A DNA stretch of 64,000 nt. Source: Clostridiales bacterium (GTDB lineage Bacteria > Bacillota > Clostridia > Oscillospirales > Ruminococcaceae). Position 1 is the first letter of the stretch. Each line of letters begins with the position of its first letter. Location of the stretch: contig QAMM01000002.1 in assembly GCA_003150405.1 (NCBI GenBank), positions 1-64,000 on the forward strand, in the 5' to 3' direction. Under the pieces are notes generated by a model. The model was not told where the DNA came from, did no database searches, and saw only the letters and a program-made list of their open reading frames with translations. The translations under genes and the position numbers were made by a program. This document shows positions 25,483-35,066 of this stretch, piece by piece.

Positions 25483-25559
25483 TGAGACAAAACTCAGACT
25501 TATAATTCATGTTTTTTTGACAAAATTCCTTGATTTTATGACTCAAACAGAGTATAAAT
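25483..25559 (+). promoter_or_regulatory. NRPS operon promoter with flanking inverted repeats
   Basis: TTGATT (25530-25535) and TATAAA (25553-25558) have a 17-nt spacer, about 85 nt upstream of the NRPS start. Two short palindromes overlap or precede it: TGAG-N6-CTCA (25483-25496) and ACTC-N5-GAGT (25541-25553, inside the spacer). They are possible operator sites for the AraC protein or another regulator. A further IR CAGGCA/TGCCTG spans 25453-25480. Confidence 0.55.
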
Positions 25560-25642
25560 ATAAATGTATACTTTTTTCTTTACAAATACGATTCAAAAAG
25601 AATTAACGCTTGACCGTTACATCAATTTTGGAGTCATAAAGG

Positions 25643-28600
25643 ATGTGTGATCCAGTGCACGATACGGCAAGTAAACTTTTTCCGCTGTCGTTCAGCCAGC
25701 AGAATATATGGAACCTGGAACAAGCATACCCGGGGACCTCAATCAACCATATCAGTACGACGATACGCGTAGAAGGCCGCGTGGATTTTCCGCTCTTGCA
25801 GCAAAGCATTCAACTGGTTTTAAAAGCAGATGCTACCCTGCGCACCCGGATTGTTCTTAACAAGCAGAGGCCGTTTCAATATACCGTGCCATTTTCAGAG
25901 GAATCTTTTCCGGTTTACGACTTTTCCAACACCAGCGAACAAGGGTTTCACAGTTTTGAAACTGCAATGACCCGTGAAAGCTTACCCATTTTGGAAGGGC
26001 CACTTTACCGGTTCGCACTGTTTCGCACCGGAGAAAATTCCGGCGGTATTGTTGTCAAGCTGCACCATATTATTTCGGACGGCTGGTCTCAAATGCTATT
26101 GTGTAACCGCATTGGACAGGCATACCTGAAGCTTCTTTCAGGAGAGAAAGCTACTGTAGAGCCAATACCAAGCTATCAACTCCATGTCGAGGAGGAACGA
26201 CAGTACCTTGCTTCCCAGAGCTATGAAAGAGATCGTATCTACTGGGCAAAGGTTTTGCAGACTTCTGGGGAGCCTTCAGTCATCAAAACAGTCAACAGTG
26301 CCGCCATCAGCCCAGTGGGGCGCCGCAGCAGTTTCCAACTGCCTCAGACCCTCAATCATGCGATCTACTCCTTTTGCGCGAAACACCGCGTAGCGCCTTT
26401 TGTTGTGTTGTATATGGCTCTCGCCATTTATTTTAAGCGCATTGGCGGGGCGGATCGTTTTACCATCGGCGTTCCCATTGTAAATCGAACCAATTTTACT
26501 ATGAAGCAGTGTACCGGCATGTTTGTCAGCACCCTGCCTTTTTTGAGTGAAATAAATGACGAATGGAGTCTGGAACAGCTCAATCTCAAACTAATGGAGA
26601 CATGGTATGAACTGCTGCGGCACCAGCGTTTTCCGCTGGCCCACATCACAGCAATGGCCGGGAAGCAGGACAGCCGCATGTTCCATATTGCACTTTCTTA
26701 CCAGGACAGTGTTGTTTTTGAAAACCGAGATACCTCTGTTCTTTTTTCAGGCCGGTGGCATTACAGCGGTTATCAGGCCGAACAGCTTTGTATCCACTTA
26801 AGTAATATGGAAAACCGGCGATGCTATTCGGTGGATTACGATTACCTCACCCAGTTTTTCTCAGAGGAGGAGATTGGCCAGCTCCATTTCCGTTTGATGA
26901 ACATCCTCAAAGAAGCCCTAAGTGAGCCAGAACGCCCGATTCATCGGCTTTCGGTGCTCAGCGCCGAAGAACATGAACAGGTGCTATATACCTTTAACCA
27001 CCACCCTGCCCAGTTGGAAGAGGCTGGGGTTTACCCTGTTTTTGCAGATGTCGTACGGGATCATCCCAATCGGGTTGCCGCTATCTGCGGCGGAATGCGT
27101 CTGACCTACCAGGATTTGGAACAGCAGGCCGCCGGCCTTGCCAGCCAAATGGTAACAAATGGAGAAGAAACGGTGGCGGCCATTTTGCTGCCACGCGGTT
27201 TTTCCCTGTTCCGGGCACTGATTGGCGCGCTCCGCACCGGATGCGCCTACCTTTTCATTTCCCCCGATCTCCCGCTGCGCCGCATTGAGGAGATCCTTTC
27301 CCAAAGCGGTGCGCGGTATCTCATCTCCTGCGGAAGTATACTGGAAAAAGTCCGGGAGCTTTCCTATGACGGTACTATTCTTAACATTGATACCGTGCCC
27401 ACACAGTCTGGTACGCCCGCCGCCGTGGTCGGCCCGGAGGATCTTGCATACCTGGTTTACACCTCTGGCAGCACCGGAAAACCCAAAGGGGTAGAAATTA
27501 CCCAGCGTTCCCTGCTCAACTTCGCGCAGGCTATGCGGCCCTATTACGGCAAGGGAGCTGTGCTCTCGGTTTGCAACATTGGGTTCGACGCCTTTGTTAT
27601 TGAGAGTATTGCCGCACTGCTTAACGGGCGTACTGTCATCCTGCCGACTGAGGAGGAACTGGAGTCCCCGCGTCAGCTTGCAAGGCTTATCACCGGTTTT
27701 GCCGCCGGATTTCTCTCGGTAACGCCATCCCGGCTTGCAGCCTTTTTAAAAGAGCCGGCTTTCCGCCGCGCAATGTGTGGAATGGAGAACATTGTCTGCG
27801 GTGGAGAGGATTTTCCCGCCAGCCTGTTAAAGCAGTTGGAACGCTGTACGCCAGCTCAAATTTACAACCAATACGGTCCCTCTGAAGCAACTGTCGGTGT
27901 TTCGATAAAACAGCTTAATCATTGCACTAGGATAACCGCGGGAGCGCCGCTGCCCAACTGCAAGCTCTACGTGCTTGACCGCTGGATGAATCCTCTTCCC
28001 GTTGGTGTATATGGTAAACTTTACATTGGCGGGGCCTGTGTGGCGCGGGGTTACCATGCCGCGCCGGATTTAACTGCGCAGAGTTTTTTGGAAAATCCTT
28101 TCGAAACCGGAGAACGCCTCTACGATACCGGCGACATCGCCTGCTGGACCCCGGAGGGAGAAATTCGGCTGGCCGGCCGGTCGGACAGCCAGGTTAAGCT
28201 GCGCGGTCTGCGAATTGAGCTGCAGGAAGTTTCTGCCTGCCTGCTTTCCCACCCAAAGGTCAAAGCGGCGGTGGCAAAGATCTGCAGCGTCGGCGGGCAG
28301 GAACTCCTTGCCGCCTATTACTGTTCGGATACATCCCTCCCCGACACTGAACTGCTGACTTTTGTGGCCGACTACCTGCCGCGGTATATGATTCCTGCCT
28401 GTCTCATGCAGCTCTCTGAGCTTCCCATGACCAGTAGCGGCAAGGTTGACGAAACGCGTTTGCCGTCTCCAAATGTCAAAGACAGCAGCAGTTCCCATCC
28501 AGAGACGGCGCTGGAACAAGACATTCTGGCTATTTTCCGTCAGGTGCTGGAACAGCCTTCCCTTTCAGCAACCAGCGACTATTTTATGAACGGGGGCAAT

Positions 28601-31600
28601 TCCCTCAATGCAATGGAAACACTGAGCATTTTGCAGGATAAAACCGGTATACCAGCCCGTGTTTCACAGCTTTATGCCTGCCGCACCGCACGCCGCCTGG
28701 CGGAACTGCTTTCTCAAAACGAAACTTCTACAGGCCATGCCAAACGAATGTCGTTGAAACCAGCCCCAGTGCGCGCCCGTTATCCTCTGTCACCAGTTCA
28801 ACAGGGCATTTATGTAGAGCATTGTATGGATCCCTCCGGCTTACTCTATCACATGCCAGGAGCCTTTGCCCTTTCTCAAATGCCAGAGCTTACCCGGTTG
28901 GAACAAGCGTTCCGGCAACTGATTGCAGATGACGCCATCTTCCGCACGGCCTTCCTTTCGGATTCCGAAGGGGGCTATTCCGCTGTGTTGGAACAGGTGC
29001 CGTTTTCGGTCACGGTGCTGAACGCGGATACCTTTGCGCAAGCATGCGCTGCCTTTTTAACCCCGTTTGAACTCATGGCTCCCCCGCTGCTGCACGCTGC
29101 TGTATGGGAAGATCCAAGCGGGAAAGCCTTTTTGTTTTTGGATACCCATCACATTATCAGCGACGGACTGAGTACCCCGCTCCTGCTCAAGCGCCTTAAC
29201 TGTTATTACAATGGTACGGCGGCAAAGGTTCCTTTTTCTTTCTTGGACTATCTCTGTTCGCTTCCTATGATGGATGACGGACGGGACCAGCAATACTGGA
29301 AGAAACACCTGAATCCGCTTCCAGAACCGCTTACCCTCCCGACCGATTTTCCACGTTCACGTCAGTTTGACCATCGCGGCGCCCATCTTGACGTTTCTCT
29401 CTCCGAAAATGTGAGCCGTCAAATGGAGGAACACTGTCAAAAAACAGGTTCTTCGCCTTACACCTTATTACTTGCCGCTTTTGGAGTGCTGCTTGCCGCC
29501 GTATCCGGAAAGGAACGGCTGACCGTCGGCACGCCGGTTTCGGTGCGCACAGAGCCGGAATTACAGAATATTTGCGGCCCGTTTATCCATACTTTGCCGG
29601 CTTGTCTGACTCCGGAACGCGGACTTTCCGTTAAGGAGTACCTGCAGCGCGTACACGACGAAGTCACCGGTCTGCTCGACCACCGGGAAAGCGCACTGGA
29701 AGATATCATTTCTGCGTTGTCTCTGCCGCGCAGCTTTTTCCAGAATCCATTGTTTCAGGTATCCCTTTCCATGCGTCCCTTTACGGTGGATACGCTCACC
29801 CTGCTCGGCGAAAAGCTTGATTACCGTCCTATCGAAACAGGACAGACCAAAACAGAGATGCACATTGAGGCTTACTTTGAAAATGGTATCTGCCATCTGG
29901 GCTTTGAGTACGCGGCAAGCCTGTTTTCCAAAGAAACCATTGCCTTTTACGGGCGCTGTATGCAGACGATTTTAAAAGAACTGCTTACCCATGATGCCAA
30001 AACACTGGAGCAGCTTTCCCTGCTGTCCCCACAAGATGAATTCACCCTGCTGCGTCAGCCCAATCATTTGACGGCTCCTTACCTCAACCTGCCCATCCAC
30101 CAAATGATACGGCATCAGGCACTCCTTGAACCAGATACGCCTGCCGTTATTTGGCATAACCAAACCACCACACGAGGCGCTCTTGAAGAACTTGCCTGCC
30201 GCTATGCCGGGCAGCTTATAGCCGCTGGCATTCAGCCGGGGGAACGCATTGGCCTTGCCGTACGCCGTACACCTGACCTTTTTGCCGCCATGCTCGGCAT
30301 TCTCAAGGCGGGATGTGCGTACATCCCGCTGCTCTCCTCCTATCCAGAGCAGCGGATAGACTACATGCTGGAGGCGGGCAGCGCACGTTTGGTCTACTGC
30401 GACCAAGCCTCACGCAGCGAATTATCTGACAGCATTCCCACTCTGGTCATGGACCCCACGGCACTGCCTCTGCAAAAGGATATACCGGTCAGCAGCAGCG
30501 AGCTTATCCACATCATCTTCACCTCAGGATCCACAGGGCGCCCTAAAGGCGCCATGATACCCCACAGCGCCGTTTCCAACCTATTTTGTAGCATGCGGTC
30601 GCTTTTGGGTGATACAGACGGTCCTATTCTCTCTGCAGCTAACCAGGTGTTTGATATTTTTACCGCAGAAGGGCTCATTCCTCTTGGAATGGGCAAACCC
30701 ATTATTCTGTGTGATGAAGAGGAAATGCTGCTTCCCCGCCAAATAGCCACTCTCATACAGCGTCACAAGGCTGCATGTATGCAGCTTACCGCTTCGCGCC
30801 TGCAAATGTGTCTAAGCAACAACGAATTCCGCTCCGCCGTTTCCGGACTCCAAATGATGATCATTGGCGGTGAATCAGCCTCTCCGCAGCTCATCAAAGC
30901 CTTTGCACAAGCCTGCAGCGGGCGGCTGATTAATATGTATGGGCCAACAGAAACAACGGTCAGCGCCACCATGAGCGAGCTGCATCCTGACAAACCTGTC
31001 ACCATTGGACGCCCTATGCACAATACGCGGGTCTATATTTTAGATGAACACCAACGTCCTGTTCTGCCGACCGCCTGCGGTGAGCTCTATATTGCGGGCG
31101 AAGGGGTGGCAAAGGGCTATTCCGGGCAGCCTGACCTGACCGAAGCGGCTTTTCTGCCCGACCTTTACAGTCCCGGCCAGAAAATGTACCGGACAGGCGA
31201 CCTTGGCCGCCTTCGGATCGACGGCTCCATTGATTTTCTGGGTCGCAGGGACGGGCAGCTTAAAATAAACGGGCAGCGGGTTGAAACCGGAGAGATTGAA
31301 AACGTCATGCTCGCCTCTGGCCTTGCGCTGCAGGCGGTTGTACTCCAGGAGAAGCATCCTGACGGCAGCAGCGGGCTTGTCGCTGTTTACATCCCGAAAA
31401 ACAGCGCTGATCCTCAATCAATGGAAAATCATCTGCGCCGCCTGCTCCCAGCCTATATGATTCCAGGACGTATCATCCCTGTGGACGCCATGCCAGAAAC
31501 TCCCAGCGGTAAAATTGACCGTCGTACGCTGGAGTCACAATTTATCCGCGCCCATTCCCTCAACCTTTCTAGAGGTGATTTGTCAGAACCTATATCCACC

Positions 31601-33157
31601 GTACAGATTACGCAGCAGCCGACATCTGCTGTGGCAATCATATCGAAGCCAAAGCCTGACGAGCCAATTATCTCGAAAGCCATTGTCTTCTCTTCTGCTC
31701 CAATCGAAAATCCTACATGGAAAAAGGCAGTTACACCGAAAAAGTCTGAATCAGCTTCTACCAAGGAAGCGCATGCTCCTGTAACACCGGAACGGTTGCT
31801 TTCGGTTTGGCGCGAGGTACTCCATCAAGATAACATTTCTGCCGATCATTCCTTCTTTGATGCAGGCGGAACTTCTCTGGGCGTGCTCAATGTGCTCAGC
31901 CGGTACGACAATATTGGTCTCACCATGACAATGGCAGAGTTTTATGAACACCCCACTGCCCAAGAACAGGCGGCACTGTTGTCATCCGGATCGGAAGCAG
32001 TCCTGTCTGTCCCACAAACGGAGAATTTTCCCCGCGCAGTACCAACTGCGCAGCCATTGCCCACCACGCCTCCTACCCATGTCTTTTTAACCGGGGTCAC
32101 TGGATTCTTCGGCGCTCATTTGCTGCGGGCATTGCTGGAACAAGGTGTCCAGCGTCTTTATTGTTTGGTGCGCGGGGATAAAGAACGGCTGACTCAAACA
32201 TTAGACTGGTATTTTGGTGCTGCCTATACTGCTTATGCCCTCTCCAAGGCAACGATTATAACGGGGGATGTTTCCAAACCGAGCTTCGGCCTTTCCGATG
32301 CTGATTTTTCTACCCTTTCTCAGCGGATCGACGCTGTATACCATTGTGCCGCCGACGTACGGCACTATGCCGCAGACCGGGAATCGCTATGCGCGGTCAA
32401 TCAAATCGGCGTCAAAAACGCCATTGCACTGGCGAAAGCCGGGAATATCCCGCTGCATCATATTTCCACTGCAAGCGTTGCCGGTGAGCGGCTTACGGCG
32501 TTTCCAAATCAACCGGCACAGTTTACCGAGGACGATTTTAACATCGGCCAAAACTGGAAGGCCAACGCTTATGTAGAAAGCAAGTTTCTGGCAGAAGCGG
32601 AAATATACCAAGCCATGCAGCACGGCCTGAATGCACGGGTCTACCGTCTTGGCCGTCTTGTTGGGCGGGCAAGCGATGGTGTTTTTCAAAAAAGGCCGGA
32701 AACCAATGCCGCCTACCTGCTGTTGCGTGCAATTTACGTCCTTGGCGCACTGCCCCAGACCCTCTTGGAAACACCGGTGGATCTCACTCCAGTTGACTGG
32801 TGTGCCGACACAGTTGCCGCCCTGCACAACTGTACACAAACGGCAAATCACCTGTTCCATCCGGCGCCCCCTTCCCTGTTTCAGGTTGCAAAAAGTGTCT
32901 GCCCTCATCTTCAAGTATTGACAGACAACGCTTTTTCCGCCTTGCTGCACCAGCAGTTACAGAGTGAGGCTAAGCAGCTCTTGGCCCCGCTGCTCGACCA
33001 CTGGAACCGTCAAAAAAACGGTCCTGCCACCATTTCCCTGCTCTGTGAAAAGACAAAGCGGCAACTGAAACGAGCCGGATTCCACACACCAATTCCACCC
33101 CCGGCACAGCTTCTGCGAGGGATTTCCGTTACATTGACAAATTTTGATGAAGGATGA
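25643..33157 (+). CDS. Dimodular NRPS: C-A-T-C-A-T-reductase
   Basis: A 2504-residue nonribosomal peptide synthetase. C1 (HHIISDG near 141) starts the protein. A1 has Y-T-S-G-S-T-G-K-P-K-G near 608 and N-Q-Y-G-P-S-E near 742. T1 has G-G-N-S-L (Ser about 988). C2 has HHIISDG near 1169. A2 has F-T-S-G-S-T-G-R-P-K-G near 1626 and M-Y-G-P-T-E near 1765. A Pro/Lys/Ser-rich linker (about 1970-2045) precedes T2 (G-G-T-S-L near 2074). The terminal reductase has T-G-V-T-G-F-F-G-A-H and Y-V-E-S-K. A starter C domain implies N-acylation; the reductase implies release as an aldehyde. ATG 25643 has GGAG 9 nt upstream. Confidence 0.95.
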   Translation: MCDPVHDTASKLFPLSFSQQNIWNLEQAYPGTSINHISTTIRVEGRVDFPLLQQSIQLVLKADATLRTRIVLNKQRPFQYTVPFSEESFPVYDFSNTSEQGFHSFETAMTRESLPILEGPLYRFALFRTGENSGGIVVKLHHIISDGWSQMLLCNRIGQAYLKLLSGEKATVEPIPSYQLHVEEERQYLASQSYERDRIYWAKVLQTSGEPSVIKTVNSAAISPVGRRSSFQLPQTLNHAIYSFCAKHRVAPFVVLYMALAIYFKRIGGADRFTIGVPIVNRTNFTMKQCTGMFVSTLPFLSEINDEWSLEQLNLKLMETWYELLRHQRFPLAHITAMAGKQDSRMFHIALSYQDSVVFENRDTSVLFSGRWHYSGYQAEQLCIHLSNMENRRCYSVDYDYLTQFFSEEEIGQLHFRLMNILKEALSEPERPIHRLSVLSAEEHEQVLYTFNHHPAQLEEAGVYPVFADVVRDHPNRVAAICGGMRLTYQDLEQQAAGLASQMVTNGEETVAAILLPRGFSLFRALIGALRTGCAYLFISPDLPLRRIEEILSQSGARYLISCGSILEKVRELSYDGTILNIDTVPTQSGTPAAVVGPEDLAYLVYTSGSTGKPKGVEITQRSLLNFAQAMRPYYGKGAVLSVCNIGFDAFVIESIAALLNGRTVILPTEEELESPRQLARLITGFAAGFLSVTPSRLAAFLKEPAFRRAMCGMENIVCGGEDFPASLLKQLERCTPAQIYNQYGPSEATVGVSIKQLNHCTRITAGAPLPNCKLYVLDRWMNPLPVGVYGKLYIGGACVARGYHAAPDLTAQSFLENPFETGERLYDTGDIACWTPEGEIRLAGRSDSQVKLRGLRIELQEVSACLLSHPKVKAAVAKICSVGGQELLAAYYCSDTSLPDTELLTFVADYLPRYMIPACLMQLSELPMTSSGKVDETRLPSPNVKDSSSSHPETALEQDILAIFRQVLEQPSLSATSDYFMNGGNSLNAMETLSILQDKTGIPARVSQLYACRTARRLAELLSQNETSTGHAKRMSLKPAPVRARYPLSPVQQGIYVEHCMDPSGLLYHMPGAFALSQMPELTRLEQAFRQLIADDAIFRTAFLSDSEGGYSAVLEQVPFSVTVLNADTFAQACAAFLTPFELMAPPLLHAAVWEDPSGKAFLFLDTHHIISDGLSTPLLLKRLNCYYNGTAAKVPFSFLDYLCSLPMMDDGRDQQYWKKHLNPLPEPLTLPTDFPRSRQFDHRGAHLDVSLSENVSRQMEEHCQKTGSSPYTLLLAAFGVLLAAVSGKERLTVGTPVSVRTEPELQNICGPFIHTLPACLTPERGLSVKEYLQRVHDEVTGLLDHRESALEDIISALSLPRSFFQNPLFQVSLSMRPFTVDTLTLLGEKLDYRPIETGQTKTEMHIEAYFENGICHLGFEYAASLFSKETIAFYGRCMQTILKELLTHDAKTLEQLSLLSPQDEFTLLRQPNHLTAPYLNLPIHQMIRHQALLEPDTPAVIWHNQTTTRGALEELACRYAGQLIAAGIQPGERIGLAVRRTPDLFAAMLGILKAGCAYIPLLSSYPEQRIDYMLEAGSARLVYCDQASRSELSDSIPTLVMDPTALPLQKDIPVSSSELIHIIFTSGSTGRPKGAMIPHSAVSNLFCSMRSLLGDTDGPILSAANQVFDIFTAEGLIPLGMGKPIILCDEEEMLLPRQIATLIQRHKAACMQLTASRLQMCLSNNEFRSAVSGLQMMIIGGESASPQLIKAFAQACSGRLINMYGPTETTVSATMSELHPDKPVTIGRPMHNTRVYILDEHQRPVLPTACGELYIAGEGVAKGYSGQPDLTEAAFLPDLYSPGQKMYRTGDLGRLRIDGSIDFLGRRDGQLKINGQRVETGEIENVMLASGLALQAVVLQEKHPDGSSGLVAVYIPKNSADPQSMENHLRRLLPAYMIPGRIIPVDAMPETPSGKIDRRTLESQFIRAHSLNLSRGDLSEPISTVQITQQPTSAVAIISKPKPDEPIISKAIVFSSAPIENPTWKKAVTPKKSESASTKEAHAPVTPERLLSVWREVLHQDNISADHSFFDAGGTSLGVLNVLSRYDNIGLTMTMAEFYEHPTAQEQAALLSSGSEAVLSVPQTENFPRAVPTAQPLPTTPPTHVFLTGVTGFFGAHLLRALLEQGVQRLYCLVRGDKERLTQTLDWYFGAAYTAYALSKATIITGDVSKPSFGLSDADFSTLSQRIDAVYHCAADVRHYAADRESLCAVNQIGVKNAIALAKAGNIPLHHISTASVAGERLTAFPNQPAQFTEDDFNIGQNWKANAYVESKFLAEAEIYQAMQHGLNARVYRLGRLVGRASDGVFQKRPETNAAYLLLRAIYVLGALPQTLLETPVDLTPVDWCADTVAALHNCTQTANHLFHPAPPSLFQVAKSVCPHLQVLTDNAFSALLHQQLQSEAKQLLAPLLDHWNRQKNGPATISLLCEKTKRQLKRAGFHTPIPPPAQLLRGISVTLTNFDEG

Positions 33158-33167
33158 GGAGGATTGT

Positions 33168-35066
33168 ATGGTTTCTGATTTATCCGCCATGTTATTCACC
33201 TCTTTAATTCTGGCAATCATACTGTTTTTTATCTGGAGTTTCTGGCTAAAACGCAGGTCGCTCATTCACAAATTTTATCTGCTGTTTTCAGGTGGATACG
33301 CATTGCTGGTGCTCGCACTGCTCGCCATGAAGTTCTCCCCGCACAACAGTATTGCCTGGCAGTTTGTCTGGGATGCCTGCACCAACTCTTTCGGTGCTTT
33401 CCTGCCGGTACTTTATCTGTGTATCTCCCTTGCTTTTGCCAGAGGATGGGCCCACATGCCCCGCTGGGGATACGCTTTATTCATGATACCGGTGGTCTCC
33501 AATCTTGTCGTTTGGACCAATCCGCTTCATCATCTGCAATATCAGGTCTTTTCGGTGGTAAAAAGCGAGCTTGTCTTTGGCCCGTATGCCATGGTGTCCG
33601 GCATTTATTCCTATCTCTGCTTAATCGCTGGTATTGCAGTTGTGGTTCGTTTTGCCATCCGCAGCCACCGCAATCATAGTCGGCTGTATTTAAAACAGTG
33701 CCTGCTCATCATTACAGGGGGGCTCTGCCCGCTTGTTGTCAGCTTAGTCGCCACATTGGGCACCGACATGCCTATTACTGCAACGCCGCTGAGTTTTATA
33801 CCCACCATTGTCTGCAATGGCGTAGCTATCTACCTGCTCCATTTGCTGGATATTCAGCCCATTGCAACACAACGGGTTTTGGACTGGATTACCGACTGCT
33901 ATCTCGTACTCACCGACAAATGCCTGGTTGTCAGCTATAATCATCCCTTTGCGGACATGTTTGCCTCTCGCTACGGTATTGCTGAAAACCACTATTTGCA
34001 GGAATGTATCAAAGAGGAGGATATCGCCAATAAGACCGCGGTGTATAACCTGATGAGCGCCATTGAATCCTGCCGGGAAAGCCGTTCCACTATTTCTTAT
34101 GAGCAGGCCGTCACGGTGGAGATAGCTGGCAGTGCCCAAAAAAATTACTATATTACCGACGTTTCCCCTTTGATTTCCCACCAGAAACTCTCTGGATTTG
34201 TCGTTATTTTCAAGGACGTCACTCTGCTCAAAAAGAGCATGCAACAGTTGCAGGACAGCCAGACCCGCATGATGGAACAGGAACGCCTTGCATTTCTCGG
34301 ACAGATGATGGGCGGCCTTGCCCACAACCTTAAAACTCCAATTATGAGTATTTCCGGCTGTCTTTCCGCTGCAGAAGCACTGGTGGATGAAGCCGAAGAG
34401 AGCCTGGAAGACCCCCAGGTCGTTTCAGACGATTACCGTGAAATTTATCAGGAAATCCGGGAATGGTTTCAAAAGGCCCGCGACGCTTCCGCCTATATGT
34501 CCGACATTATCTCAGCCATTAAAGGACAGGCAGCTACTGTCTCTGCCAATCAGGAGGCCACCTTCACTATAGATGAGCTCATGAAGCGCACCATGCTTCT
34601 AATGCGTCATGAACTGCACAGCAGCGGGTGCACCCTTGCGTTGGATTATGATAAGAACAAAGACCTTTCTCTGCAAGGCGACGTCAACAATCTTGTTCAG
34701 GTGCTAGTAAACCTGCTCTCCAACGCGATTGATGCCCAACGTCAGACAGGAGGCGGGGAAATCACCGTCGGCGTCCACGAGGGGTCCGAAAATCTGGATA
34801 TTTATGTACGGGATACCGGCCCTGGTGTCAGCGAAAATGTGCGTTCCCGTCTGTTCAAAGAAATGGTCACCAGCAAAGGGCTGCATGGAAGCGGGCTGGG
34901 GCTTTACATCTCAAATGTTGTTGTCAAAGGCAAGTTTGGAGGCAGCATGTGGCAGGAAAACAATCCGGGCGGCGGTTCCGTCTTTGGTATCTCCATTCCA
35001 ATTGACAGTGCGGTCGTTACCCAAACAACAAACCGAAAGGAGGTTGGTTCCCATGAGAAGAAGTAA
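33168..35066 (+). CDS. 7TM histidine kinase in the NRPS operon
   Basis: A 632-residue sensor kinase. The N-terminal third has seven hydrophobic segments of the HisKA_7TM type (residues 5-225). A PAS-like domain follows (about 230-360). Then comes a helical dimerisation domain with G-G-L-A-H-N-L-K-T-P, His near residue 384, and a HATPase with N-A-I-D-A-Q, D-T-G-P-G-V and G-S-G-L-G-L-Y-I. The 7TM family is thought to sense extracellular or membrane-soluble ligands. It starts 11 nt after the NRPS stop behind GAGGAGGA and overlaps the response-regulator start. The ligand could be the NRPS product; that is inference. Confidence 0.88.
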   Translation: MVSDLSAMLFTSLILAIILFFIWSFWLKRRSLIHKFYLLFSGGYALLVLALLAMKFSPHNSIAWQFVWDACTNSFGAFLPVLYLCISLAFARGWAHMPRWGYALFMIPVVSNLVVWTNPLHHLQYQVFSVVKSELVFGPYAMVSGIYSYLCLIAGIAVVVRFAIRSHRNHSRLYLKQCLLIITGGLCPLVVSLVATLGTDMPITATPLSFIPTIVCNGVAIYLLHLLDIQPIATQRVLDWITDCYLVLTDKCLVVSYNHPFADMFASRYGIAENHYLQECIKEEDIANKTAVYNLMSAIESCRESRSTISYEQAVTVEIAGSAQKNYYITDVSPLISHQKLSGFVVIFKDVTLLKKSMQQLQDSQTRMMEQERLAFLGQMMGGLAHNLKTPIMSISGCLSAAEALVDEAEESLEDPQVVSDDYREIYQEIREWFQKARDASAYMSDIISAIKGQAATVSANQEATFTIDELMKRTMLLMRHELHSSGCTLALDYDKNKDLSLQGDVNNLVQVLVNLLSNAIDAQRQTGGGEITVGVHEGSENLDIYVRDTGPGVSENVRSRLFKEMVTSKGLHGSGLGLYISNVVVKGKFGGSMWQENNPGGGSVFGISIPIDSAVVTQTTNRKEVGSHEKK

